Below, in pieces: positions 30,718 to 39,357 of a stretch of DNA of 64,000 bases. This DNA is from Kribbella sp. CA-293567. Lineage in GTDB: Bacteria; Actinomycetota; Actinomycetes; Propionibacteriales; Kribbellaceae. The position numbers and the translations under genes were made by a program. Under the pieces are notes generated by a model. That model saw nothing but the letters and a program-made list of their open reading frames with translations, made no database searches and had not been told where the DNA came from. Numbering within the stretch: position 1 is the first letter of the stretch; each line of letters begins with the position of its first letter. The stretch covers positions 2,480,001 through 2,544,000 of the forward strand of contig NZ_CP114065.1 in the NCBI RefSeq assembly GCF_027627575.1, read 5' to 3'.

Positions 30718-33700
30718 CAGCCCACCTTCGGTGTCGCGCGAACCCCACAGTGCAAGTACTTCTCACCAGTGGGCAGAGAGTAGAACGTCACCGGGATCCA
30801 GGTCAGCGAGCCCGGCGGCCGCATCACGAAGAGATCGCCGCTCCCGTCGACCGGGACCAGCGGGAACTCCTGCGACGGTTCCGGCATCAGTTCCGCGAGC
30901 GGCCCGGTCACCGTCGTCCGCAGGACGGCGTCGCCGTCGCGGACGAAGATCTCCTGAAGCGTCGCGGCCCGCTCGTAGCGACCGACGTGCAAGGTCGGCT
31001 CGACCACCGGCGGCTCGGCGGGCGGGGTCAACGACGACGGCATCTCGAGGCCGGCCAGGTCGCGGAAGATCTCGCGGTACAGCTCCTCGTACAGGTCACG
31101 TGAATTCCCGCCGTTGGTCAGCAGCGTCACCGCCAGTTTCTCGGCAGGCAGGACCCGCAGGAAAGCGGCCTGGCCGATCGTGTTGCCGTCGTGCCCGATC
31201 AGCCGCTGCCCGTCCCAGCCGAACCGGATCCAGCCCAGCCCCCACGAGTCGCCGAGCGAGTACTTGTCCGGCAGTTCCGCGTGCTGCTCGGCCATCAGCT
31301 CCACGGTCTCCTGGCGGAGCACCTGGGTGCCGTCCGGCGCCACGCCGCCCTTCAGGTGCAGGCGTGCGAAGGCCAGCGCGTCGGCCGCGGTGGAGACGAT
31401 CAGGCCGGCTGGTCCGAGCGACCGCGGCAGGCCCCAGACCGGTGCCTTCGTCAGCTCGTCCGGGCTCTCGCCGACGTGCCCGACCGCCGCCCGGTGCAGC
31501 AGCGCCTCCTCAGGCAGGGTCACCGTGTGCCCGAGCCCCAGCGGCTTGATGAGTCGCTCACGCAGGGCCTCGTCCCAGGTCTTGCCCGTGAGCTTCTCGA
31601 TCACCCGGCCGGCCAGCGAGAAGCCGGAGTTGCAGTACGACCAGGTGACGCCGAGCGGATGGTTCTGCCCGACCTCGGCCAGCCCGTCGACGTACTTCTC
31701 CAGACAGTCGTCACCCCGCCCGGTGTCGGTGAACACGTCCCCGTCGATCCCGCTGGTGTGGGTGAGCAGGTGCCGCATCGTCACCTGCTTGGCGACATCG
31801 GGGTCACCCAGCCGTAGCTCCGGCAGCACCTCGACGAGCGGTGCGTCCAGTTCGAGCAACCCCTCGTCGACCAGTTGCATCGCCAGCGTCGCGGTCCAGA
31901 CCTTCGACATCGAACCGATCTGGAACAGCGAGTCGGTGGTCACCTCGACGCCGGTCTCCTTGAGCAGTACGCCGGTCGCGGCCTCGACCAGTTCCTCGTC
32001 CACGCCGTCCTGCAGGCGCAGGATGCCCAGCGTCGCCCCCGGTACGCCGTGCTTGGCCGCGAGGGTGGTGAGGCGACGCTGCCAGTGCGCCGCGTCGATG
32101 CGGGCCCGCCGCGGACCGTTCGCGTCACCGGCGTACTGCTCGACCCAGTCGACGATGCGGCGGTTGAAGTCGAGGCGGTGCGACGGCCTGCCCTCGACGA
32201 TGAAGAGGTGACTCGCCTCCGGGTAGAGCACCAGTTGCGTCGGTACGCCCTGCTCCCGCAGCGCCGTGTGCCACTGCTGGGCCTGCCCGACCGGGCAACG
32301 GACATCCGCGTCGCCGTGCAGCACCAGGGTCGGCGTCTTCACCTGGTCGACCTGGCTGAAGGGCGACATGGCGCTGAAGTCGCCGGGGCCGTTCAGCTCG
32401 TACGCGCTCAGGTAGTGCCCGCTGTCCGACGTACCGGCCATGCTGGCCAGGTCGCTGACCACACCACCGGTGACCGCTGCCGCGAACCTGTCGTCGCGAC
32501 TGGTCAGGTAGCAGGTCATGAAGCCGCCGTAGCTGTATCCTGCCACGGCCAGCCGCTGCGGATCGGCGATGCCCTCGGCAACCAGTTCGTCGAGCGGTTC
32601 GAGGAAGTCCTTCGCGTCCGCCGTGCCCCAGCCGCCGAGCGCCGCGTTGTAGAAGGCCTCGCCGTAGCCGTCGCTGCCGCGCGGGTTCATCAGCAGCACG
32701 ATCCAGCCGCGTGCCGCCAGCTCCTGATGGTAGAAGTGCACCTCGTCGGCCACCGCGTTCCACGCGTTGTGCGGACCTCCGTGGATGTCCAGCAGCAGCG
32801 GCTGCGGCCCGGTCACGGCGGGATCGCGGATCACGTACCCCGCCACGACGGTCCCGTCGGAGACGGTGAACTCCCGCTCCTCCCGGGCAAAGTGCTCCAC
32901 GTCGCCCAGCTTCTCGCCGTACGCCGTCAGGGTGGTCGCCTCGCCGGATGCCAGGTCGAGCGTGGCGATCTCGCCGTACGACGTCTGGGTCGTCAGCACG
33001 AGTGCCGCGGTACCACCGGCGACAGTGAGGCCGGAGACGTTCTGTCCCGGCTCGCCCAGCAGCTGCTTCGGCGTGCCACCGTCGACGGGGACGGAGTACA
33101 GGTGACTGCAGCCCCGGTCGCGGACGGCGAACAACACAGCGCGGCCGTCATCGGTCAGTGCAGGCAACGCTCCCGGGTACGCCGGTCCGCCAGGCACCAC
33201 ATTGCGGTCGAGGGACTCTCCGAGGTTCAGTACGTCGCCGTTGCCGAGCCACAGCCGCAGCAGCGCAGCATGTCCCACCGGCCCAGCCGGGTTGCCGACG
33301 ACCACCAGAGCGTCGCCGTCCGCCGTCCAGGTGACCGGACCGACCAGACCCTCAGCCAGGCCGGCCAACTGCGGTTCGGCCTTCTCATCGGTCGCATCCA
33401 GCACGTACGCCGGTGCGGTGGGGTTGAGGTCGGTGTCGGCAGCAGTGGCGGCTCCGAAGGCCAACTTGCTTCCGTCCGGCGACCAGGCGGGATCACCGGC
33501 GTGCCAGTCGCCCTCAGTGGCCTGCCGGCACTTCTTGGTCCCGACCTCCAGCAGATGCACGTGATTGCGCATGGTCCGCAGCCAGCCCGCGCCATCGGCC
33601 TGGTAGTCCAGTCGCTCGGTGACGATCGGCGAATCGCTGCTGGAGTCGGCGATGTCCACCGGGGCGCTGAAGGCGATCCGGCTTCCGTCAGGACTCCACC

Positions 33701-34037
33701 GCGGCGTACCAGCACCGAGCGGCAGCGTCGTGAACTGTTCAGGCTCGCCGCCACCGATCGGAAGCACCCAGAGCTGCGCCGGTCCGTCCTTGGCGCGCAG
33801 GAACGCCAACTGGCTTCCATCCGGCGACCAGACAGGCGACAGGTCGCTCTCGCCTCGGGTGAGCTGCTGCGGCTCGCCGCCGGACGTCGGCACTCGCCAC
33901 AGGCTGCGCATAGTGCGGTCGCCCTCCAGATCCGTGGTGCGCAGGACGTAGGCGACCTGGGTGCCGTCCGGCGAGAGCGCGGGCTGCTCCGGTACTGCGA
34001 GCTCGGTCAGGTCTTCGATGCGCGGACGTCGGGTCAC
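30717..34037 (-). CDS. Fusion of S9 prolyl-oligopeptidase-type peptidase and S12 serine hydrolase
   Basis: This 1106-residue protein joins two complete enzymes. Residues about 20-390 are TolB/WD40-like propeller repeats (SPDG-x motifs). Residues about 400-640 are an S9 catalytic domain with Ser502 (GYSYGGF), Asp578 (HGDADV) and His610 (EASHLF). Residues about 660-1000 are a class C beta-lactamase/S12 domain with Ser709 and Lys712 (GSMSK), WSYCNSGF and GHDGNTIG, followed by a C-terminal beta domain. The GTG at 34037 has a perfect AAGGAGG 8 nt upstream, so the ATG at 34067 is unlikely. No signal peptide is seen. I infer intracellular cleavage of imported peptides. Confidence 0.9.
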   Translation of the reverse strand: MTRRPRIEDLTELAVPEQPALSPDGTQVAYVLRTTDLEGDRTMRSLWRVPTSGGEPQQLTRGESDLSPVWSPDGSQLAFLRAKDGPAQLWVLPIGGGEPEQFTTLPLGAGTPRWSPDGSRIAFSAPVDIADSSSDSPIVTERLDYQADGAGWLRTMRNHVHLLEVGTKKCRQATEGDWHAGDPAWSPDGSKLAFGAATAADTDLNPTAPAYVLDATDEKAEPQLAGLAEGLVGPVTWTADGDALVVVGNPAGPVGHAALLRLWLGNGDVLNLGESLDRNVVPGGPAYPGALPALTDDGRAVLFAVRDRGCSHLYSVPVDGGTPKQLLGEPGQNVSGLTVAGGTAALVLTTQTSYGEIATLDLASGEATTLTAYGEKLGDVEHFAREEREFTVSDGTVVAGYVIRDPAVTGPQPLLLDIHGGPHNAWNAVADEVHFYHQELAARGWIVLLMNPRGSDGYGEAFYNAALGGWGTADAKDFLEPLDELVAEGIADPQRLAVAGYSYGGFMTCYLTSRDDRFAAAVTGGVVSDLASMAGTSDSGHYLSAYELNGPGDFSAMSPFSQVDQVKTPTLVLHGDADVRCPVGQAQQWHTALREQGVPTQLVLYPEASHLFIVEGRPSHRLDFNRRIVDWVEQYAGDANGPRRARIDAAHWQRRLTTLAAKHGVPGATLGILRLQDGVDEELVEAATGVLLKETGVEVTTDSLFQIGSMSKVWTATLAMQLVDEGLLELDAPLVEVLPELRLGDPDVAKQVTMRHLLTHTSGIDGDVFTDTGRGDDCLEKYVDGLAEVGQNHPLGVTWSYCNSGFSLAGRVIEKLTGKTWDEALRERLIKPLGLGHTVTLPEEALLHRAAVGHVGESPDELTKAPVWGLPRSLGPAGLIVSTAADALAFARLHLKGGVAPDGTQVLRQETVELMAEQHAELPDKYSLGDSWGLGWIRFGWDGQRLIGHDGNTIGQAAFLRVLPAEKLAVTLLTNGGNSRDLYEELYREIFRDLAGLEMPSSLTPPAEPPVVEPTLHVGRYERAATLQEIFVRDGDAVLRTTVTGPLAELMPEPSQEFPLVPVDGSGDLFVMRPPGSLTWIPVTFYSLPTGEKYLHCGVRATPKVG

Positions 34038-34063
34038 GGGGAGGTCCTCCTTGGACAGGGCGT

Positions 34064-34825
34064 TCATTGGCTGCGCCGGGGTACGGCGGCGAGAAGTTCT
34101 TGGGTGTAGGCGTGTTGCGGGTCGCCGAGGATCTGCTCGGCCGGACCGAACTCCACGATCCGCCCGAGGTACATCACGGCGATCAGGTCGCTCACGTAAC
34201 GCACCACGGCCAGGTTGTGCGAGATGAACAGCATCGACAGCTTCAGCTCACGTTGCAGCGAGCGGACCAGGTTGAGCACCGAGCCCTGGATCGAGACGTC
34301 CAGCGCGGAGGTGATCTCGTCGGCGATGAGCACGTCGGGACGCCCGGCCAGCGCTCGCGCGATGGCGACTCGCTGCCGCTGGCCGCCGGACAACGCGCCC
34401 GGATAGTCGGTCGCGCGTCCGCTGTCGAGCCCGACCAGCTCGAGCAGCCGCTGAACCTCCTCGCGCCGCTGCTCGGCCGGGCCGTCGGAGCGGGGGACCG
34501 CCTCGGCGATCGAGTCGCCGATCGTCATCCGCGGGTCGAGCGACGAGTACGGGTCCTGGAACACCATCTGCAGAGGACGCGGGGCGCCGGCCCGCTGACG
34601 CCGTACGCCGGTCAGCGGCCGGCCGTCCAGCAGGATCTGACCCGAGCAGGGCTCGGCCAGCCCGACCGCGGCCCTGGCCAGCGTCGACTTACCGGACCCC
34701 GACTCGCCGACCAGCCCGACCACCTGGCCCGACGGAACCGTCAGGTCGACCGCGTCGACGGCGGTCATCGCGCGGCTGCCGGTCCCGAACCGGACCGTCA
34801 CCTGGTCGAAGCGCAGTTCGCTCAT
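34064..34825 (-). CDS. Peptide ABC transporter ATP-binding protein, OppF/DppF type
   Basis: This 253-residue ATPase powers the peptide importer. Walker A is GESGSGKST, the Q-loop lies in QMVFQDPYSSLDPR, the ABC signature is LSGGQRQRV, and Walker B is VLIADEITSALD, where Ile replaces the usual Pro after Glu. The switch His is in FISHNLAVV. The C-terminal peptide-family extension is shorter than in many OppF proteins. Its start overlaps the stop of the permease/ATPase fusion by 4 nt, and its stop lies 27 nt upstream of the S9/S12 fusion start. Confidence 0.93.
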   Translation of the reverse strand: MSELRFDQVTVRFGTGSRAMTAVDAVDLTVPSGQVVGLVGESGSGKSTLARAAVGLAEPCSGQILLDGRPLTGVRRQRAGAPRPLQMVFQDPYSSLDPRMTIGDSIAEAVPRSDGPAEQRREEVQRLLELVGLDSGRATDYPGALSGGQRQRVAIARALAGRPDVLIADEITSALDVSIQGSVLNLVRSLQRELKLSMLFISHNLAVVRYVSDLIAVMYLGRIVEFGPAEQILGDPQHAYTQELLAAVPRRSQ

Positions 34826-36732
34826 CGCCGTCCCGTCCGAATCGACTCGTGGCCCAGGTACCGAGCTTGCCAGGCGACCGTGCCCTGCGGGTTCCAGCAG
34901 GCCACCTCGTGCGCCGGCCCGTGGCTGGTCAGCTCCGGATCATCGGTCCGGCAGCGGTCCGAGGCGAACTCACAGCGAGCCGCGAAAGCACAGCCGGACG
35001 GGAGTTGCGACGGATCCACCGGCCGGCCTGGGATCACCGCGAGCGGCTCGTCGAGCGGGGTGTCGAGATCCGGCACGGCGGCCAGCAGAGCTCGCGTGTA
35101 GGGATGACGCGCGCCGGTTGTGAGGTCAGCGGCCGGCAGGTCCTCGACGATGCGTCCGGCGTACATCACCAGGACGCGGTCGCAGACCTGCGCGACGACG
35201 GTGATGTCGTGACTGATCAGCAGCACGGCGACCTCGTTCTCGGTCCGGATCTTCTCCAGCAGGTCGAGCACCTGGCGCTGCACCGTGACGTCGAGCGCGG
35301 TGGTCGGCTCGTCGGCGACGATCAACGCCGGCGTTCCCATCAGGCCCATCCCGATCATCGCGCGCTGCCGCATCCCACCCGAGAACTCGTGCGGGTACTG
35401 CTTGGCCCGCCGCTCGGGGGTCGGGATCCGGACCGCGCGCAACCGGTCGACGGCCCGGTTCATCGCCTGCCGCCGGGACATCCCCTGGTGCTCGCGGGCG
35501 CCCTCGGCCAACTGCGCGCCGATCCGCATCGTCGGGTTGAACGAGGTCATCGGGTCCTGGAAGACCATCGCGAACGACGTACCCAGCAGCCGCCGCCGCG
35601 CGTCCGCGGTACTGCGGCCGGCGACCTGTCCGAGCAGCGGTGCGCCGAGGAAGGACAGTTCTGACGCGTGCACCTGGCCGGGCGGCTCGATCAGTTGGGC
35701 GACCGCGAGGGCGGTCAGGCTCTTGCCCGACCCGGACTCGCCGACCACGCCGACGATCTCGCCCTTGTGCAGGGTGAAGCTGATCCCGCGAACCGGTGTG
35801 ACCGGCCCGGGGAAGGTGACTCGCAGATCCCTGACGACCAGTACCGCATCGTCGTCGACGGGCGCCGCGGGCATGGTCTCCGGCGGAGCCACCACCCGGG
35901 CGCCCTTCAGAATCGGTACGCCGAACCCCTTGGCCACCGCCTCGCCGAAGAGGTTGAAGGCCAGCCCGGCGATCACCACCGCGACACCGGGCGCGAGAGC
36001 GGCGGCCGGATGCACATAGATGCTGTTGAGGCTCTCGCCCATCAACCGCCCCCAGTCGTACGCCGGTGGCTGCACGCCCAGGCCCAGGAACGACAACCCG
36101 GCGAAGGCGAGCAGCGCGCCGCCGGCCCCGATCGTCGCGTTCACCACCAGCGGTTCGGCGATGTTCGGCAGCACGTGCCGCACCAGCATCCGGAACCGGC
36201 CGACCCCGGCGATCCGCGCGGCGGAGACGAAGTCCCGCTCCGCGATCCCGGCGACCAGTGTCTGCGCCAGCCGCGCGAACGACGGCGCGCCCGCGAAGCC
36301 GATCGCCAGCACCGCGCCCTTCGCGCCGACTCCGAAGATGACCGCGAAGAACAGCGCGAGCAGCAGTCCGGGGAACGCGACCGCGATGTCCACCATCGCG
36401 GTCGTCAGCCGGCCCGCCCGCCGGCCGAGCAGCATCGGAGCGCAGCCCAGCGCGAGTCCCGTGACGACGGCGATGGCGGTCGCGGTCAGGGCGAGCAGGA
36501 TCGACGTCCGGGAGGCGACGAGGACCCGGTAGAAGATGTCGCGGCCGAGGTTGTCGGTGCCGAGCCAGTGCTCGGCCGACGTGCCTTCCAGCAGGTGCTC
36601 GGTGTCGATCGCGTTGGCCTGGTCGGACCAGAGCATGGGGGCGAGCAACGCGAGGAGGAGTACTGCGAGCAGGAGCACCCCGGCGCCCGCGCCGACCGGC
36701 GTACGGAGTACTGCCATCCAGCGGGCCCGCAT
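34822..36732 (-). CDS. Peptide ABC transporter DppC permease fused to DppD ATPase
   Basis: This 636-residue protein combines a DppC-like permease (about 1-285, with the EAA-type loop in AARIAGVGRFRMLVRHVLPN) and a DppD-like ATPase (about 300-636). The ATPase has Walker A GESGSGKSLT, signature FSGGMRQRAMIGM, Walker B LIVADEPTTALD, and a C-terminal oligopeptide-transporter extension with cysteines in PSGCAFAARCEFASDRC and EVACW. Such fusions occur in other actinobacteria. The start MRARWMAVL overlaps the DppB stop by 1 nt. With DppB, the lipoprotein and OppF it makes one complete importer. Confidence 0.93.
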   Translation of the reverse strand: MRARWMAVLRTPVGAGAGVLLLAVLLLALLAPMLWSDQANAIDTEHLLEGTSAEHWLGTDNLGRDIFYRVLVASRTSILLALTATAIAVVTGLALGCAPMLLGRRAGRLTTAMVDIAVAFPGLLLALFFAVIFGVGAKGAVLAIGFAGAPSFARLAQTLVAGIAERDFVSAARIAGVGRFRMLVRHVLPNIAEPLVVNATIGAGGALLAFAGLSFLGLGVQPPAYDWGRLMGESLNSIYVHPAAALAPGVAVVIAGLAFNLFGEAVAKGFGVPILKGARVVAPPETMPAAPVDDDAVLVVRDLRVTFPGPVTPVRGISFTLHKGEIVGVVGESGSGKSLTALAVAQLIEPPGQVHASELSFLGAPLLGQVAGRSTADARRRLLGTSFAMVFQDPMTSFNPTMRIGAQLAEGAREHQGMSRRQAMNRAVDRLRAVRIPTPERRAKQYPHEFSGGMRQRAMIGMGLMGTPALIVADEPTTALDVTVQRQVLDLLEKIRTENEVAVLLISHDITVVAQVCDRVLVMYAGRIVEDLPAADLTTGARHPYTRALLAAVPDLDTPLDEPLAVIPGRPVDPSQLPSGCAFAARCEFASDRCRTDDPELTSHGPAHEVACWNPQGTVAWQARYLGHESIRTGRR

Positions 36733-37724
36733 CAGCTGTCCCTGATCGTGGAGCGCGGGTCCAGCAGAGCGAGGATCACGTCGACCGCCAGGTTGACCAG
36801 CAGGACGCCGGCGCCGTACACGAGCACTACGCCCTGCACGAGTGGGTAGTCCTTGGCCAGGATCGAGGAGACGATCGTGCTGCCCAGCCCGGGCCAGCCG
36901 AAGACGTTCTCCACCAGCACTGTCCCGGCGACCATGCCGCCGAGTAGTAGACCGCCAAGGGTGATGGTGGCGGTCACTGCGTTCGGGAGCGCGTGCCGCA
37001 GGTAAATGGCTGCCGCAGGAAGCCGCTTGGCTCGTGCGGTGCGTAGGTAATCCGTCTGCAGTACTGCGAGGAGTTCCACCCGGCAGATGCGAGCAAGGAC
37101 CGCCGCAGGGCCGATAGCCAGCGAGATCATCGGCAGCACGTACGACGCAGCAGTGCCGCGGCCTGCGACCGGGAACCACTGGAGCTTCACTGCGAAGACG
37201 TAGACGAGCCCTACTGCCAGCAGGAACTCCGGGATCGCGGCCAGGACTATCGACGACGAAGTGAAGGTCAGTTCGGTGCGCGGCCGGCGCCCGGCCCGGG
37301 TCAGGACACCGAGGACCAGGCCGACCGGCAGCGCGATGAGCATCGCCAGCAGGAAAGCGCCGACGGCCAGCTGGAGCGTCGCGGGCAACCGGTCCTGGAT
37401 CACGTCCGACACCGGGAGACCGGTGGTGATCGACGTACCGAGGTTGCCGGTGAAGAGGTGCTGCAGGAAGTGCAGGTACTGCAGCCACAGCGGGTCGTTG
37501 AGGCCGAGTGACTCACGCTGCGCGTCGACCAGGCTCTGTGCCGCCGCTGGTCCCAGTGCGGCCCGGACCGGGTCGCCGGGGATCAGGTGAATCATCAGGA
37601 AGGCGGCACTGACCAGCACCAGCACAGAGCCGACCAGCCGCCCGAACCGGCGGGCCGCGAACCGCACCCACGGGTGGGTGGTGAAGTTCGCGGCCGCGCC
37701 GGGTGCGCTGACCGTCGCGGTCAC
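36732..37724 (-). CDS. Peptide ABC transporter permease, DppB type
   Basis: This 330-residue permease has about six membrane segments. The N-terminal FAARRFGRLVGSVLVLVSAAFLMIHLIPGDP is the typical DppB start, and the EAA loop is YLRTARAKRLPAAAIYLRHALPN. The GTG at 37724 lies 4 nt after the stop of the binding-protein gene, which fixes the start; the open frame extends into that gene in another phase. It forms the translocation pore with the DppC part of the downstream fusion. Confidence 0.92.
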   Translation of the reverse strand: MTATVSAPGAAANFTTHPWVRFAARRFGRLVGSVLVLVSAAFLMIHLIPGDPVRAALGPAAAQSLVDAQRESLGLNDPLWLQYLHFLQHLFTGNLGTSITTGLPVSDVIQDRLPATLQLAVGAFLLAMLIALPVGLVLGVLTRAGRRPRTELTFTSSSIVLAAIPEFLLAVGLVYVFAVKLQWFPVAGRGTAASYVLPMISLAIGPAAVLARICRVELLAVLQTDYLRTARAKRLPAAAIYLRHALPNAVTATITLGGLLLGGMVAGTVLVENVFGWPGLGSTIVSSILAKDYPLVQGVVLVYGAGVLLVNLAVDVILALLDPRSTIRDS

Positions 37725-37728
37725 CGGC

Positions 37729-39318
37729 TCACCCCAGCATCCGGATGGAGGCAGGGGAGACGCCGTCACTGAGCTCGAAGGTGGCGCCCTTGGCGAAGAC
37801 CGGCACGGTCGAGTTGGCGAACGGCACCACGTTGACCTGCTCGAACAGCGCCCGCTCACCGGCCGCCCAGTCGGCACACCCGTCGGCTCCGGCGATCGAG
37901 GCCGCCTTCTTGACCGCGGCGTCGTACGCCGGGTTCTTGATCGACGAGAAGTTGCTGCCGTTCGGCGGTCCGGTCCCGGACAGGAAGCTGACCAGCTGAC
38001 TGGGCAGGCTGACCGTCAGCGGGATCAGGCCGGCGTGCCAGGTGCCCTGACCGGCCAGGATGACCGTGCTGACCTCGGCGGTGGAGACGGCCTTCAGGGA
38101 AACGCCGATCCCGAGGTCGGTCCAGGACTTCTGCAGCAGTTCTCCGGCGGACTGCATCGTCGGACCGAGGTTGGTCGGGTAGTAGAAGACCAGCGAGAGC
38201 TTGGCACCGTCCTTCTCCCGGATGCCGCCGGCACCGGGTTTCCAGCCGGCCGCGTCGAGACCGGCCTTGGCGGCCGCCAGGTCGAAACCGGGCAGGTTGC
38301 CGGTGACCGTGTCGTCGTTGCAGGGTCCGGTGCCGGGGACGACCAGGCTGGTGGTCGGCGAACCGGCGCCACCGGTGATCACCTTGCCGAGCTGAGCCAG
38401 GTCGAGGCCCTGCGTCAGCGCCCGGCGTACGGCGAGGTCCGCGGTAGGAAGACCGGCCTTCTGGTTGAACCAAAGCTCGCCCAGCGGCGAACCGGCACTG
38501 CGGGAGAACAGCTTCTGCGCCTCCAGCCGTTTCCGGTCGGGGCCGGCGACCGGCGCGATGTTGACCTCGCCGGACAGCAGCAGGTTCGACGTGGTGGTCT
38601 CGTTGGCGAGGACCCTCAGCACCACCTTGTCCGGCAGCCCGGCCTGGTCGGCCTTGAAGTCACCCGGCCCCCACGCGTACTCCTTGCGGCGGGTCAGCGT
38701 GTAGTGGTCACCCGGAACAGCCTCGGTGACCTTGAACATGCCGGTGCCGTCCGAGCCCTGCTTGAGCAGGCCGCGGTCCTTCATGCCCTTGGCGCAGACG
38801 ATGTGCAGGCCGCCGACGTTGCGCACCAGGAAGGCGTCGGGCGCGGCCGCCGTCACGGTCACCGTGCCGGCCGCGTCGTCACCGGTGGCCTTGGCGCCGG
38901 GCGGCACGAAGACCCCGATCCGGGTCGACTTGCTGGCCGGATCGCCGACGAAGTTGATGTTCTCCGCGATCGTGCTCGCCGTCAGCGGCGTACCGTCCAG
39001 GCAGGTGATGCCCTTGCGCAGCGTGTACTTCGCGGTGGTGGTCGTGCCCTCCCACTTCTCGGCGAGGCCGGCGACCTGCTGACCCTTCGCGTCGATGTTG
39101 AGCAGCGAGTCGTAGAGGAACTTGTCCACCTGCATGGTGATCGACAGGGAGGTGAACTGCGGGTCCAGGTTGCCGGGGTCGCCGCTGAGCGCCATCGTCA
39201 GCGTCTGGCCCTCCACCGGCTTGCCGGCGGCGGTCGTCTCGCCGCCGGAACTGCAACCGGACAGGACCAGCCCGGTGACCAGCGCGCCGGCCACCGCAAC
39301 GGTGAATGCGGATCTCAT
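37729..39318 (-). CDS. Peptide-binding lipoprotein of the ABC transporter (SBP family 5)
   Basis: This 529-residue lipoprotein captures peptides outside the membrane. The signal peptide ends in the lipobox LVLSGC with the lipid-modified Cys at about residue 22. The mature part has family 5 features: LTMALSGDPGNLDPQFTS near the start, the hinge-region GTGMFKVTEAVPGDHYTLTRR, and ADLAVRRALTQGLDL. GGAGG lies 5 nt before the ATG. It is the first transporter gene, 39 bp downstream of the S12 hydrolase gene, and leads the importer operon. Confidence 0.93.
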   Translation of the reverse strand: MRSAFTVAVAGALVTGLVLSGCSSGGETTAAGKPVEGQTLTMALSGDPGNLDPQFTSLSITMQVDKFLYDSLLNIDAKGQQVAGLAEKWEGTTTTAKYTLRKGITCLDGTPLTASTIAENINFVGDPASKSTRIGVFVPPGAKATGDDAAGTVTVTAAAPDAFLVRNVGGLHIVCAKGMKDRGLLKQGSDGTGMFKVTEAVPGDHYTLTRRKEYAWGPGDFKADQAGLPDKVVLRVLANETTTSNLLLSGEVNIAPVAGPDRKRLEAQKLFSRSAGSPLGELWFNQKAGLPTADLAVRRALTQGLDLAQLGKVITGGAGSPTTSLVVPGTGPCNDDTVTGNLPGFDLAAAKAGLDAAGWKPGAGGIREKDGAKLSLVFYYPTNLGPTMQSAGELLQKSWTDLGIGVSLKAVSTAEVSTVILAGQGTWHAGLIPLTVSLPSQLVSFLSGTGPPNGSNFSSIKNPAYDAAVKKAASIAGADGCADWAAGERALFEQVNVVPFANSTVPVFAKGATFELSDGVSPASIRMLG

Positions 39319-39357
39319 GGTGCCTCCAGGAAGCTGGATCGTTGCTGCGGGGTCGGA

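Noticed and set aside
31875..34109. A 744-codon plus-strand frame opposite the S9-S12 fusion
   Set aside because: Low-complexity translation with no motif, while the opposite strand has complete catalytic sites.
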